DNA from: Aggregatibacter actinomycetemcomitans
Lineage (GTDB): Bacteria > Pseudomonadota > Gammaproteobacteria > Enterobacterales > Pasteurellaceae
Direction of reading: 5' to 3'
Assembly (NCBI RefSeq): GCF_003130205.1
Contig: NZ_NRDF01000005.1
Coordinates: 58,824-122,823 of the forward strand
Length of the DNA stretch: 64,000 nt
Below, piece after piece: positions 29,413 to 38,433 of the stretch. A program made the translations under genes and the position numbers. The notes beneath the pieces were generated by a model. The model did no database searches, was not told where the DNA came from, and worked only from the letters and a program-made list of their open reading frames with translations. Each line of letters opens with the position of its first letter. Within the stretch, counting starts at the first letter, position 1.

Positions 29413-30216
29413 ATGGACGTTGAACTACGAAATAGATATTTATTTTCTCAGGAGTTAGTCAAAGAAGTTGGGAAAATTGCACTGGATTTTTACCTTAAGC
29501 GTAAGGAATTGAAAATTGAGTGTAAAAAAGGCGATTTGCAGGATCAAGTCAGTATCGCGGATAAAACCGTTGAAGCGAAAATTAAAGAAGCATTAAAACA
29601 GCGTTTTCCGCAAGATGGTTTTCTAGGCGAAGAATCCGGTGCTGAAAACTTAGCCTGTGAATATTGTTGGGTTGTGGATCCGATTGATGGCACCAGCCCG
29701 TTTTTATATGGATTAAACGCATGGTGCGTGTCCATTGCAATTTTGCATAAAAATCAAATTGTCTCCGGTGTGATTTTTGATCCCGTCCACAATGAGTTGT
29801 TCCGAGCAATGAAAGGGGATGGCGCATTTCTGAATGATCAGCCTATTCACGCTTCCTCTTCCACCTCTTTAAAAGAGGGATTAATGGGATTGGGCGTGTC
29901 CCACCGTATCCATCCCGATACCTTTACCCCTGTGCTACACCAAATTTTGCTGGATGGCGGTATGTTCATTCGGAACGGTTCTGGCGCGTTAATGCTGGTT
30001 TATGTGGCGGCAGGTCGCTTAATTGGCTATTTTGAGCCGCATATTAATGCTTGGGATGTTTGCGCCGCGATCATTATTGTTCAAGAAGCGGGCGGGTATG
30101 TGAATAATTTCCTTGAAAATGAAGGACTCATCAAAGGAAATTATATTTTAGGTTGTTGTACCGAAGCGCTGTTTGCAGAACTCAATCAGATCAGAAATTC
30201 ACACGAAATACGTTAG
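29413..30216 (+). CDS. Inositol monophosphatase family protein (SuhB-like)
   Basis: A 267-residue protein; the ATG at 29413 follows AGGAGAATATAT, and the upstream in-frame start at 29329 lacks such a site. IMPase motifs are visible: GFLGEESG (metal-binding Glu), WVVDPIDGTSPFLYGL (DPIDGT at residues 89-94) and INAWDVCAAIIIVQEAGGYV (C-terminal metal Asp in WD). The family hydrolyses inositol-1-phosphate and related phosphates with Mg2+. Inside an inositol locus and directly upstream of an organophosphate-antiporter-type transporter, it probably dephosphorylates imported inositol phosphate; this role is inference. Housekeeping SuhB would be expected elsewhere in the genome. Confidence 0.88.
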   Translation: MDVELRNRYLFSQELVKEVGKIALDFYLKRKELKIECKKGDLQDQVSIADKTVEAKIKEALKQRFPQDGFLGEESGAENLACEYCWVVDPIDGTSPFLYGLNAWCVSIAILHKNQIVSGVIFDPVHNELFRAMKGDGAFLNDQPIHASSSTSLKEGLMGLGVSHRIHPDTFTPVLHQILLDGGMFIRNGSGALMLVYVAAGRLIGYFEPHINAWDVCAAIIIVQEAGGYVNNFLENEGLIKGNYILGCCTEALFAELNQIRNSHEIR

Positions 30217-30233
30217 CGTGGAAAGGAGGCTAT

Positions 30234-31577
30234 ATGTCTGTTCTCAGCTTTTTTAAAGCCAGTTCGGCGATTCCGTTGAAGGATTACACGGAAAAAATGT
30301 TTAGAAGTACGCGAATGAAAAACTTTTGGGCATTTTCATTCGCCTACGCCATTTATTATGTCTGCCGCTTATCTTTTAATGTGGCGAAGCCTGCATTAGT
30401 CAATAACGGCATATTAAGCGCAACGGAATTGGGGGTTATCGGTTCCGCAACCTTTATTACTTATGCGGTAGGGAAATTCGTGAACAGCGCGTTGGCGGAT
30501 CATTCCAACATCGTTCGTTTCTTGTCTGTCGGGTTATTCTTTTCCGCGCTTGCCAATTTCGCCATGGGCATGAACACCAGCGCCATTGTGTTGACCATTA
30601 TTTGGGGATTCAACGGCTGGGTGCAATCCATGGGGGTGGGACCTTGCGTCGTGGCGTTATCCCGTTGGTATGATGACAAAGATCGTGGTTCTTATTACGG
30701 TTTCTGGTCTGTTGCGCATAATGCGGGAGAAGCCATTACTTTTGTGGTTACTGCCGCCATTATTACTGCATTCGGTTGGCGCGCCGGGTTTAATTTTGCC
30801 GGTATCACTGGCTTGTTAGGTGTGCTTGTGGCCATTATGTTTATGAAAGATTCACCGGAATCCTGCGGATTTAAACCGATTATTAAAACCGAATCAAAAG
30901 AGGAAACTTTCGATAATAAAGAAGTATTAAAACACCAATGGGAAGTGATAAAAAATCCGGCGATTTGGATCCTGGCAGTCGCCTCTTGTTGTATGTACAT
31001 CGCCCGTTATGGAGTGAATAGTTGGGGAGTATTTTTCCTGGAAAACGGCAAAGGTTATACCACCATTGAAGCGGCTTCCATTATTAGCGTAAACAGTATT
31101 GTCGGTATTCTGGGAACAGTGGTTTCAGGCTGGTTATCCGACCGTTTCTTACAGGGTAAACGGAATATCATGACTATTGGGGTCAGCTTGCTGAACGCCA
31201 TTTCTTTGGCAGCCTTCTTATTCGCCCCGAACGGCAATACCTGGTTCTCCATTATTGCGCTTTCCGTCTTTGGTATTACGCTCGGTATTCAGTTATGTTT
31301 CTTAGGCGGTCTATTGGCGACGGATATTTCCCATAAATCCGCGTCCGGTATCGCATTAGGCATGATGGGCGTATTCGGCTATGCCGGTGCGGCGGCAGGG
31401 GAGTTTCTCACCGGATTTATGTTAGATAAAACCACGGTGATTAATGAAGTCGGTAAGAAAATTTATGATTTCGACAGCTTGTCCTATTTCTGGGTCGGTG
31501 CCGATGTGTGCTCCGTATTGGCATCCGTGCTATTTGCTGTGGTTGTGTATTATCAAACCCGACGGGTTGCAAATTAA
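30234..31577 (+). CDS. MFS transporter of the organophosphate:phosphate antiporter (GlpT/UhpT/UhpC) type
   Basis: A 447-residue membrane protein with about 12 predicted transmembrane segments; the ATG at 30234 follows AAAGGAGGC. MKNFWAFSFAYAIYYVCRLSFNVAKPAL is the family N-terminus (Y-x-x-YYx-CR), and GGSYYGFWSVAHNAGE-like and WRAGFNFAGI segments match GlpT/UhpT relatives, which exchange organic phosphates for inorganic phosphate. The gene lies 17 nt after the phosphatase gene, so the pair should be co-transcribed. A phosphorylated inositol or glycerophosphoinositol is the inferred substrate. A sensor-type role (UhpC) is less likely because no two-component genes are nearby. Confidence 0.85.
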   Translation: MSVLSFFKASSAIPLKDYTEKMFRSTRMKNFWAFSFAYAIYYVCRLSFNVAKPALVNNGILSATELGVIGSATFITYAVGKFVNSALADHSNIVRFLSVGLFFSALANFAMGMNTSAIVLTIIWGFNGWVQSMGVGPCVVALSRWYDDKDRGSYYGFWSVAHNAGEAITFVVTAAIITAFGWRAGFNFAGITGLLGVLVAIMFMKDSPESCGFKPIIKTESKEETFDNKEVLKHQWEVIKNPAIWILAVASCCMYIARYGVNSWGVFFLENGKGYTTIEAASIISVNSIVGILGTVVSGWLSDRFLQGKRNIMTIGVSLLNAISLAAFLFAPNGNTWFSIIALSVFGITLGIQLCFLGGLLATDISHKSASGIALGMMGVFGYAGAAAGEFLTGFMLDKTTVINEVGKKIYDFDSLSYFWVGADVCSVLASVLFAVVVYYQTRRVAN

Positions 31578-31588
31578 TCATAATGGAC

Positions 31589-31625
31589 AAAAAAGTGCGG
31601 TGGATTTTCACCGCACTTTTTTATG
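31589..31625. terminator. Terminator made of two inverted uptake-signal words
   Basis: AAAAAAGTGCGGTG / CACCGCACTTTTTT, a perfect 14-bp stem with 6-nt loop, 11 nt after the transporter stop. Paired inverted uptake words commonly act as terminators in Pasteurellaceae. Confidence 0.93.
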
Positions 31626-31638
31626 GGATTGACTAAAA

Positions 31639-31674
31639 TCAGACACAGATCACAAAAATGGAATAAAAAATTTA
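31639..31674 (+). promoter_or_regulatory. Composite CRP-like plus IolR-like element before iolA
   Basis: TCAGA-N6-TCACA (31639-31654), 4 nt, then TGGAA-TAAAAA-ATTTA (31659-31674). Nearly identical to the block at 29231-29266. It lies about 140 nt before iolA. Confidence 0.55.
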
Positions 31675-31814
31675 ATTTAAAATAAAATGATTTGAAAATT
31701 TCATTTTATTTTCCTACTCTATAGCTACCTTGGGTGATAAGCATCGTCGTTTTATGTAAATTGCCATTCGTTTATCGCAATGTTAATTTCTTAAACTATA
31801 AGAAGGAGTTCAAA

Positions 31815-33323
31815 ATGGAAACCGTTTATAACTTTATTAATGGTAAACAAGTTCCAAGCGGAGGGACAAAAGCGCATCCGATTTATAACCCGGCGACCGG
31901 CGAGCAAATTCGTCAGGTGATCATGAGTTCGCCTGAGGATGTCAATGAAGCGATTGAAGTGGCACATAAAGCCTTTGCTGATTGGTCGGCAACCTCTCCG
32001 CTACGCCGCGCCCGTATCATGTTTAAATTTAAAGAATTATTGGAAAGAGATTGGAATTCATTGGCTCGTTTGATTGTTGAAGAACATGGTAAGGTGTATT
32101 CCGATGCGTGCGGTGAGTTGACCCGCGGCTTGGAAGTTGTGGAATTTTCATGCGGTATTCCTCATTTATTGAAAGGCGAATTTTCAGGACAGGCGGGACG
32201 CGGTATCGACATCCATTCTTCATTACAACCGTTAGGCGTAACTGTGGGAATCACACCATTTAACTTCCCGGCAATGGTGCCGATGTGGATGTTCCCGATT
32301 GCATTGGCCTGTGGTAATACCTTCATTTTGAAACCGGCAAAAGCCGATCCTTCTTTGTCTATTCGTTTAGCCGAGCTATTAAAAGAGGCAGGTCTGCCTG
32401 ATGGCGTGTTTAACGTGGTACACGGCGATCGTAATGACAATGAAATTTTATTACGCGATCCGCGCGTTCATGCAGTAAGTTTCGTAGGTTCAACACCGGC
32501 AGCGGCGCATGTATATAAAGTCGGTTCTGAATTCGGCAAACGCGTACAAACCTTTGGTGCGGCGAAAAACCATGCACTTATTATGCCGGATGCGGACATT
32601 GAATCTACCGCTAATGCACTTTTAGGCGCAGCATTCGGTGCGGCTGGGGAGCGTTGTATGGCGCTGGCACTGGCGGTTACGATTGACGATGAAACCGCAG
32701 ATAAATTGGTTGCCGCGTTAAAACCGAAAGTGGAAGCGCTTCGTTGTGGTCCGGGTATTCCGAAACCGGGTGAAAAAGAAATGGACTTTGGTCCGCTCAT
32801 TACGCAACAGCACCTGAATAACGTGACTAATTACATTACAACCGGCGTAGAAGAAGGTGCTGCTTTAGTGGTTGACGGACGCGGCAAAAAACCGGCAGGT
32901 CATGAAAATGGCTTCTTTATCGGCGGTTCCTTATTTGACAATGTGACTTCCGATATGGTGATTTATAAGGAAGAAATTTTTGGACCGGTGCTCGGCATTG
33001 TCAGAGCGAAAAGTTTTGAAGAGGCGATGAAGCTGATTAATGAACATCCTTACGGAAACGGTACGGCAATTTTTACCTCCGACGGTGGCGCGGCGCGTGA
33101 ATTCGCTTATCACGTTCAAGCGGGTATGGTGGGCATTAATGTGCCGATTCCGGTGCCGATGTCATTCCACTGTTTTGGCGGTTGGAAGCATTCTTCTTAC
33201 AGCACATTGAATGTTTACGGCCCGGACGGTGTACGTTTTTATACGAAGATGAAAACGGTTACAACACGTTGGCCGAACAAATATGTGATTGAAAATGCAG
33301 CATTTAGTATGCCTACGCTTTAA
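31815..33323 (+). CDS. iolA: Malonate-semialdehyde / methylmalonate-semialdehyde dehydrogenase (CoA-acylating)
   Basis: A 502-residue aldehyde dehydrogenase; ATG at 31815 with AAGGAG upstream. METVYNFINGKQVPSGGTKAHPIYNPATGE is the typical IolA/MmsA start; GVTVGITPFNFPAMVPMWMFPIAL and FGAAGERCMALALAV (catalytic Cys within ERCMA) are diagnostic for the CoA-acylating subfamily. It converts malonate semialdehyde, the product of the IolC/J fusion, to acetyl-CoA and CO2. Own promoter region upstream; a Gfo/Idh gene follows after 90 nt. Confidence 0.95.
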   Translation: METVYNFINGKQVPSGGTKAHPIYNPATGEQIRQVIMSSPEDVNEAIEVAHKAFADWSATSPLRRARIMFKFKELLERDWNSLARLIVEEHGKVYSDACGELTRGLEVVEFSCGIPHLLKGEFSGQAGRGIDIHSSLQPLGVTVGITPFNFPAMVPMWMFPIALACGNTFILKPAKADPSLSIRLAELLKEAGLPDGVFNVVHGDRNDNEILLRDPRVHAVSFVGSTPAAAHVYKVGSEFGKRVQTFGAAKNHALIMPDADIESTANALLGAAFGAAGERCMALALAVTIDDETADKLVAALKPKVEALRCGPGIPKPGEKEMDFGPLITQQHLNNVTNYITTGVEEGAALVVDGRGKKPAGHENGFFIGGSLFDNVTSDMVIYKEEIFGPVLGIVRAKSFEEAMKLINEHPYGNGTAIFTSDGGAAREFAYHVQAGMVGINVPIPVPMSFHCFGGWKHSSYSTLNVYGPDGVRFYTKMKTVTTRWPNKYVIENAAFSMPTL

Positions 33324-33413
33324 TCGGCGTCATTTTTAAATCATGGGGAGGAGATAGTGGAACTTGAGAACTTATCTCCTCTTATTTTATGTCATGAATG
33401 GTAAGGATATGGT

Positions 33414-34553
33414 ATGAAACAAGTGCGTATCGGTTTAGTGGGAACAGGGTATATCGGACGTTGTCATGCAATTGCTTATGCTCAGGCGCCGACGGTTTTT
33501 CCTCTTGATGCCGAGTTGGTTTTAGAGTATTTGGCGGAAGTCACGCCCGAATTAGCGGAGAAAAAAGCAAAAGAATTTGGTTTTAAACGTTTTACCGGTG
33601 ACTGGCGTGATATTGTGCAGGATCCGAATGTGGATGTGGTGGATATATGTACGCCGAATTTTCTCCATAAAGAAATTGCGCTGGCGGCCATTGCAAATGG
33701 CAAACACGTGTATTCCGAAAAACCGCTTGCCTTGACGGCAGCAGATGCCAAGTTAATGTATGAAGCTGCGAAAAAAGCCGGGGTGAAGACTTTAGTCGGG
33801 TTTAACTACATCAAGAATCCGACAACCCAATTGGCACGGGAAATTATTGCCAAGGGAGAAATTGGCGAGGTCGTTCACTTCTATGGTACGCATAATGAAG
33901 ATTATTTAGCCAATGAAAATACACCGTTGGATTGGCATTGTGTGAAAGAAAAAGCCGGTTTAGGCGCATTAGGTGATCTTGCCGCACATATTGTGCAAAT
34001 GTCCCAGTATTTATTAGGGCAAGAGATTCGTACCGTTATCGGTGATATGCAAACGGTAATTCAAACCCGACCTAAGCCTAATAATCTTCAAGAGCGTCTG
34101 ACGGTAGAAAATGAAGATCAGGCAACAGCATTGGTTCGTTTTGCCAATGGCTGTATGGGAACGATTGAAACCTCCCGTATCGCTTGCGGGCGTAAAATGG
34201 GGCTAAGTTACGTGATTACGGGAACAAAAGGCACAATTTCCTATACTCAGGAAAGAATGGCTGAATTGAAGCTTTATCTGCATGATGAAGATCCTGCAAG
34301 ACAAGGGTTTAAAACCATTCTCACCGGACCATTACACCCTGATTACAAGCATTTTTGCGTAAGTGCCAGTCATGGTATCGGTTTTAATGATCAAAAAACG
34401 GTGGAGATCAGGGATTTGGTCAATGGTCTGGCTTCCTCTGAAAACAGGTTATATCCGGATTTTGAAGAGGGTTACAAGGTTTCCCGCGTACTGGACGCCA
34501 TCGCCCTTTCTTGCGAGCAAAAACGTTGGGTAAACGTAGAAGAAATTGCGTAA
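33414..34553 (+). CDS. Gfo/Idh/MocA-family oxidoreductase, probable second inositol-related dehydrogenase
   Basis: A 379-residue protein with N-terminal NAD(P) motif IGLVGTGYIGRCHAIAY, catalytic HVYSEKPLALTAADAK (EKP) and GALGDLAAHIVQMSQYLLG. It is longer than IolG and only distantly similar to it. Within the inositol cluster it may oxidise another stereoisomer such as scyllo- or D-chiro-inositol, or an inositol derivative; the substrate cannot be told from sequence. It is preceded by a short GC-poor spacer and lies 302 nt before the transporter operon. Confidence 0.8.
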   Translation: MKQVRIGLVGTGYIGRCHAIAYAQAPTVFPLDAELVLEYLAEVTPELAEKKAKEFGFKRFTGDWRDIVQDPNVDVVDICTPNFLHKEIALAAIANGKHVYSEKPLALTAADAKLMYEAAKKAGVKTLVGFNYIKNPTTQLAREIIAKGEIGEVVHFYGTHNEDYLANENTPLDWHCVKEKAGLGALGDLAAHIVQMSQYLLGQEIRTVIGDMQTVIQTRPKPNNLQERLTVENEDQATALVRFANGCMGTIETSRIACGRKMGLSYVITGTKGTISYTQERMAELKLYLHDEDPARQGFKTILTGPLHPDYKHFCVSASHGIGFNDQKTVEIRDLVNGLASSENRLYPDFEEGYKVSRVLDAIALSCEQKRWVNVEEIA

Positions 34554-34855
34554 ATCAATCCCGTATTGATTATGAATATAGGAGTCTTTTGGATCCTATT
34601 TTTTTGCTAAAAATAAAATATTTAGTTTATTTTTACAGTAGTTAAATTTTCCTTCCAAAAAATAAGATCTATCTCACACTTTCAAAAAATGGCGGTTGCA
34701 GGAAATCTTATTTTAATGATATAGATACTAAACGGATGATTTGTTTCAAATTGTCTATTAGTGAAATTTATATTCGTATGTGATTGTTGTGGTGGGATAT
34801 AGCTGTATTTCAATTTTTGTTGTTATTCGTTTAACCGATAAAAGGGAGTAGCATT
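34554..34855 (+). promoter_or_regulatory. Upstream region of the inositol-type ABC transporter operon with a CRP-like site
   Basis: A 302-nt AT-rich gap without a gene. It contains TAAGATCTATCTCACA at 34663-34678, matching CRP half-site consensus at 8 of 10 positions. The 4-nt-spaced operator seen at three other iol promoters is not present here. The ribosome site AAGGGAG precedes the binding-protein gene. Confidence 0.5.
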
Positions 34856-35794
34856 ATGAAAAAGACACTACTTGCGTTACTTTGTGGTGGAATCCTATTA
34901 ACGTCTCAAGCTGTTATCGCTAAAAATGTTGTAATTGGTGCTCCAATGGTTGCCTTCTCCGATAAATGGCAAACCTATCTTCAAGATGCGATTCGTGAAT
35001 TTGATAAAACTCACGATGATGTCGAAATCAAACTTGCCGATGCTAACGGCGACCCTGCCCGCTTATTAAACGATGCGGAAACCTTCATTGACCAAAAAGT
35101 TGATGCGTTACTGGTGGTACCGACCGATCCGAATATTGTTAAGGTCATCGGCAGAAAAGCCAAACGCGCCGGTATTCCTCTCATTATTATTAATCGTAAA
35201 CCGTTAGATGAAGATATGCAGTACGTCACCAGTTATGTGGGATCCGATGAAATTGAGGGCGGACGTATTCAAGCGGACTTCATTGTGAATACATTGAAAG
35301 GTAATCCTGCCGAAGCCGCCATTTTAATGGGGCCTTTAGGTCAGGATGCGCAAATTAAACGGACACAAGGTAACAAAGAGATCTTTGCACAGAATAAAAA
35401 TATCAAAATCTTTACCGAACAAGAAGGTAAATGGGACAGAGCTAAGGGATTGGAAATTGCAGAAAACCTACTTGCGGCAAACAAAAAGCTGAATGTTGTG
35501 GTAAGTAATAATGATGAAATGGCGATTGGTGCCGTATTGGCGGGGAGAAAGTTAGGGCTTAAAGACGAAGATTTAATTATTGTGGGTTTGGATGCCACAC
35601 CGGATGCTTTGGATTACCTCGGCAAAGGGTTGGATGCGACCGTGTTCCAATCTGCCGCCGGTCAGGGGGCTGCGGGCGCGGAAATGGCATATCTAGCCGC
35701 CAAAGGCGAAAAAGTGCCGTCTGTGAAATGGGTTCCTTTTGAACTTGTCACACCGGATAAAAAAGAGGAATACCAAGCAAAATATAAAAAATAG
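34856..35794 (+). CDS. Periplasmic sugar-type ABC binding protein, copy 1 (probable inositol binding)
   Basis: A 312-residue protein with a Sec signal peptide cleaved after MKKTLLALLCGGILLTSQAVIA. The mature part is a type I periplasmic binding fold of the ribose-binding class (VVIGAPMVAFSDKWQTYLQD, DADALLVVPTDPNIVKVI-like core, VVSNNDEMAIGAVLAGRKLG, VGLDATPDALDYL). It is about two-thirds identical by eye to the next gene product. Location next to iol genes suggests myo-inositol as ligand, like IbpA-type proteins; this is inference. Confidence 0.88.
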   Translation: MKKTLLALLCGGILLTSQAVIAKNVVIGAPMVAFSDKWQTYLQDAIREFDKTHDDVEIKLADANGDPARLLNDAETFIDQKVDALLVVPTDPNIVKVIGRKAKRAGIPLIIINRKPLDEDMQYVTSYVGSDEIEGGRIQADFIVNTLKGNPAEAAILMGPLGQDAQIKRTQGNKEIFAQNKNIKIFTEQEGKWDRAKGLEIAENLLAANKKLNVVVSNNDEMAIGAVLAGRKLGLKDEDLIIVGLDATPDALDYLGKGLDATVFQSAAGQGAAGAEMAYLAAKGEKVPSVKWVPFELVTPDKKEEYQAKYKK

Positions 35795-35875
35795 TTTTTT
35801 AATCAACGCTAACGGAAAGGACGACATTGTCCTTTCCCGTTACTCACCAAGTCATCTCAAACGGAGGGATAAACA

Positions 35876-36808
35876 ATGTTAAAGAAGATAGGTATCTTGG
35901 TTCTTGGTCTCCTTTTCACTCCGATCATTCTTGCCAAACCCATTGTTGTTGGCGTTTCAATGTATAGCCTTGCTGATAAATACCCGACTTACTTGCAGGA
36001 TTCAATGGATAAATTTGTTCGTTCGCAAACGGATCTTAAATTTAAATATGCCGATGCCAATGGCGATCCGGCAAAGATGCTGAATGATGTGGAAAATTTT
36101 ATTGATTCCAATGTGGACGCGTTAATTATTATGCCGACGGATCAAAAAATTGTAAAAGCCATCGGGCTAAAAGCGAAAAAAGTCAAGATTCCTTTAATTG
36201 TCGTCACCGTGAAACCGAATGAAGAAGATATGCAATATGTGGCAAGTTATGTGGGATCCGAGGAAATTAAAAGCGGGGAAATGCAAGGGGAATTTATTGT
36301 TAATTCGCTCAACGGTAAACCAGCAAAAGCGATTATTTTACTCGGTCCATTGGGTTTGGAAGCGCAAATTAAACGTACGGAAGGCAATAAAAAGATTTTT
36401 GCACAACATCCTGAAATTAAGGTGGTGGCGGAGCAAGAGGCAAAATGGGATCGCTCAAAAGGTATGGAAGTGGCGGAAAATCTGCTTTCGGCACATCGCG
36501 ATGCCAATGTGATTCTGAGTAATAACGACGAAATGGCAATCGGGGCATTGCTCGCGGCGAAAAAACTGGGCTTTAAAGATGAAGATCTACTTATTGTCGG
36601 CATTGACGCGACGCCGGATGCTTTAGGTTATTTGGGTAACGGTCTTGACGCGACTGTTTATCAATCGGCGTCAGGGCAGGGACGTTTGAGTGCCGAGATG
36701 GCATACAAAGCCGCGTTAGGCGAAGATATTCCAAAATATAACTGGATTCCTTTTGAATTGGTTACACCCGATATGAAGGAGCAATATATCAACAAATATA
36801 AGGAGTAA
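35876..36808 (+). CDS. Periplasmic sugar-type ABC binding protein, copy 2
   Basis: A 310-residue paralogue of the preceding protein, with signal peptide MLKKIGILVLGLLFTPIILA followed by KPIVVGVSM. The block order is the same (KYADANGDPAKMLNDVENFID, ILSNNDEMAIGALLAAKKLG, GIDATPDALGYLGNGLDATVYQSA). The tandem arrangement, 81 nt apart, indicates a gene duplication that has diverged mostly in surface and some pocket residues. It may widen ligand range to other inositol isomers or derivatives. Confidence 0.87.
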   Translation: MLKKIGILVLGLLFTPIILAKPIVVGVSMYSLADKYPTYLQDSMDKFVRSQTDLKFKYADANGDPAKMLNDVENFIDSNVDALIIMPTDQKIVKAIGLKAKKVKIPLIVVTVKPNEEDMQYVASYVGSEEIKSGEMQGEFIVNSLNGKPAKAIILLGPLGLEAQIKRTEGNKKIFAQHPEIKVVAEQEAKWDRSKGMEVAENLLSAHRDANVILSNNDEMAIGALLAAKKLGFKDEDLLIVGIDATPDALGYLGNGLDATVYQSASGQGRLSAEMAYKAALGEDIPKYNWIPFELVTPDMKEQYINKYKE

Positions 36809-36876
36809 ATTGACCGCACTTTATAACGATAACGACGATTTTAATATTCGTTCTTAACCGATTTAAGGAGTTAAAA

Positions 36877-38382
36877 ATGACTAACAGTTCAAATTCTCCC
36901 TATATTTTAGAAATGCGAAATGTGTCGAAAACATTTCCGGGGGTGAAGGCGCTTGACGGCATTAATCTTCGCGTTAAACGCGGAAGCGTGCATGCGTTAA
37001 TGGGGGAAAACGGTGCCGGAAAATCCACCTTGATGAAAGTGTTGTACGGTATCTATATCCCGGATGATGGCGGAGAATTAATTTTAGACGGCAAGCCTTT
37101 TAAGCCAAGTCGCCCTATTGATGCTATCCATAGCGGTTTAACCATGGTACCGCAGGAAATTTCTCCGGCTGCCAATTTAACCATTGCCGATAACTTTTAC
37201 TTAGGACGTGAAATCACGCAAGCCAAGTTTTTTCTCGATCAAAAAGCAATGGATGAACAGGCTTCGGCGATTTTAAAAGATTTGGGCGTACCGATGGATG
37301 TGACAGCCAAAATGTCCGATGTCTCGGTGGCGAAAGCGCAGTTGGTTGCCATTGCTACGGCGGTTTCCAATGATGCAAAAGTCATTATTATGGATGAACC
37401 GACCACAGCGTTGACTGAAAATGAAGTCGAGCAACTTTACCGCATTATTAAAACGGTAAAAGCGAGAGGTATCGCGATTATTTTTATTTCCCATAAATTA
37501 GACGAAGTTTTCCGCGTATCCGATGAAATTACGGTTATTCGTGACGGTCAATATGTGGATACCAAGCCAACCAAAGACGTTAGCAAAGAACAGCTTATTT
37601 CCATGATGGTAGGGCGTGATATGTCGGAAATGTTCCAGCGTGAGCGTTTTGATTTATCCGATGAAATTGTGTTGGAAATTAAACACTTTACCCGCGCAGG
37701 AAAATATCAGGATATTAATTTCGCCGTGCGCAAAGGCGAAATTTTCGGTATCGCGGGGTTAGTCGGTGCGGGTCGTTCGGAAATCGTGGAGGGGTTATTC
37801 GGTTATAAACCGGCGGATAGCGGCGAAATTTATATTAAAGGCGAAAAAGCGATTATTAATAATCCGTTAGATGCCATGAAATATAAAATCGGTTTTGTGA
37901 CGGAAGACCGAAAACTGACCGGGTTGTTTTTAAATTTGAGCATTACAGACAACATGATTATGCCGAAAATGTCGCCGTATCTGGAAAATTTCCTAGTGTC
38001 TGTCGTCAGAGCAAAAAGAACAGCAAATGAACAAAAAACAAAGCTCAAGATAAAAGCCCCGAATGTGGAAGTGATTACAAATAATCTTTCAGGGGGAAAT
38101 CAGCAAAAAGTCTTACTTGCCCGTTGGCTATTGTTAGAACCGGACATTCTGATTCTGGATGAACCGACCAAAGGGATTGATGTGGGGGCAAAAGCGGAAT
38201 TATATAAGCTGATGGTCGAGCTATCAAAACAAGGCAAAACCATCATTATGATTACCTCGGATATGTTGGAGCTTTTATCAATGAGCGACCGCGTGATGGT
38301 AATGCATGAAGGATATCAAGTGGGTATTATTCCTCATACGGATCTGACACAAGAACGCATTCTTGAATTGGCTTCAGGCTAA
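36877..38382 (+). CDS. Sugar-type ABC transporter ATP-binding protein (RbsA/MglA type)
   Basis: A 501-residue tandem ATPase. The first nucleotide-binding domain has Walker A GENGAGKSTLMK (near residue 45), ABC signature region VSVAKAQLVAIATAV and Walker B VIIMDEPTTALT. The second has the degenerate Walker A GLVGAGRSEIVEG (near 297), signature LSGGNQQKVLLARWLLL and Walker B ILILDEPTKGIDVGAK. Two fused NBDs are the norm for ribose/galactose/inositol importers. It energises uptake with the permease 51 nt downstream. Confidence 0.92.
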   Translation: MTNSSNSPYILEMRNVSKTFPGVKALDGINLRVKRGSVHALMGENGAGKSTLMKVLYGIYIPDDGGELILDGKPFKPSRPIDAIHSGLTMVPQEISPAANLTIADNFYLGREITQAKFFLDQKAMDEQASAILKDLGVPMDVTAKMSDVSVAKAQLVAIATAVSNDAKVIIMDEPTTALTENEVEQLYRIIKTVKARGIAIIFISHKLDEVFRVSDEITVIRDGQYVDTKPTKDVSKEQLISMMVGRDMSEMFQRERFDLSDEIVLEIKHFTRAGKYQDINFAVRKGEIFGIAGLVGAGRSEIVEGLFGYKPADSGEIYIKGEKAIINNPLDAMKYKIGFVTEDRKLTGLFLNLSITDNMIMPKMSPYLENFLVSVVRAKRTANEQKTKLKIKAPNVEVITNNLSGGNQQKVLLARWLLLEPDILILDEPTKGIDVGAKAELYKLMVELSKQGKTIIMITSDMLELLSMSDRVMVMHEGYQVGIIPHTDLTQERILELASG

Positions 38383-38433
38383 TTTTTTTATTTATCAGGA
38401 TCGGTTTTTTAATTAGAAAATGAGAGGCTTATT

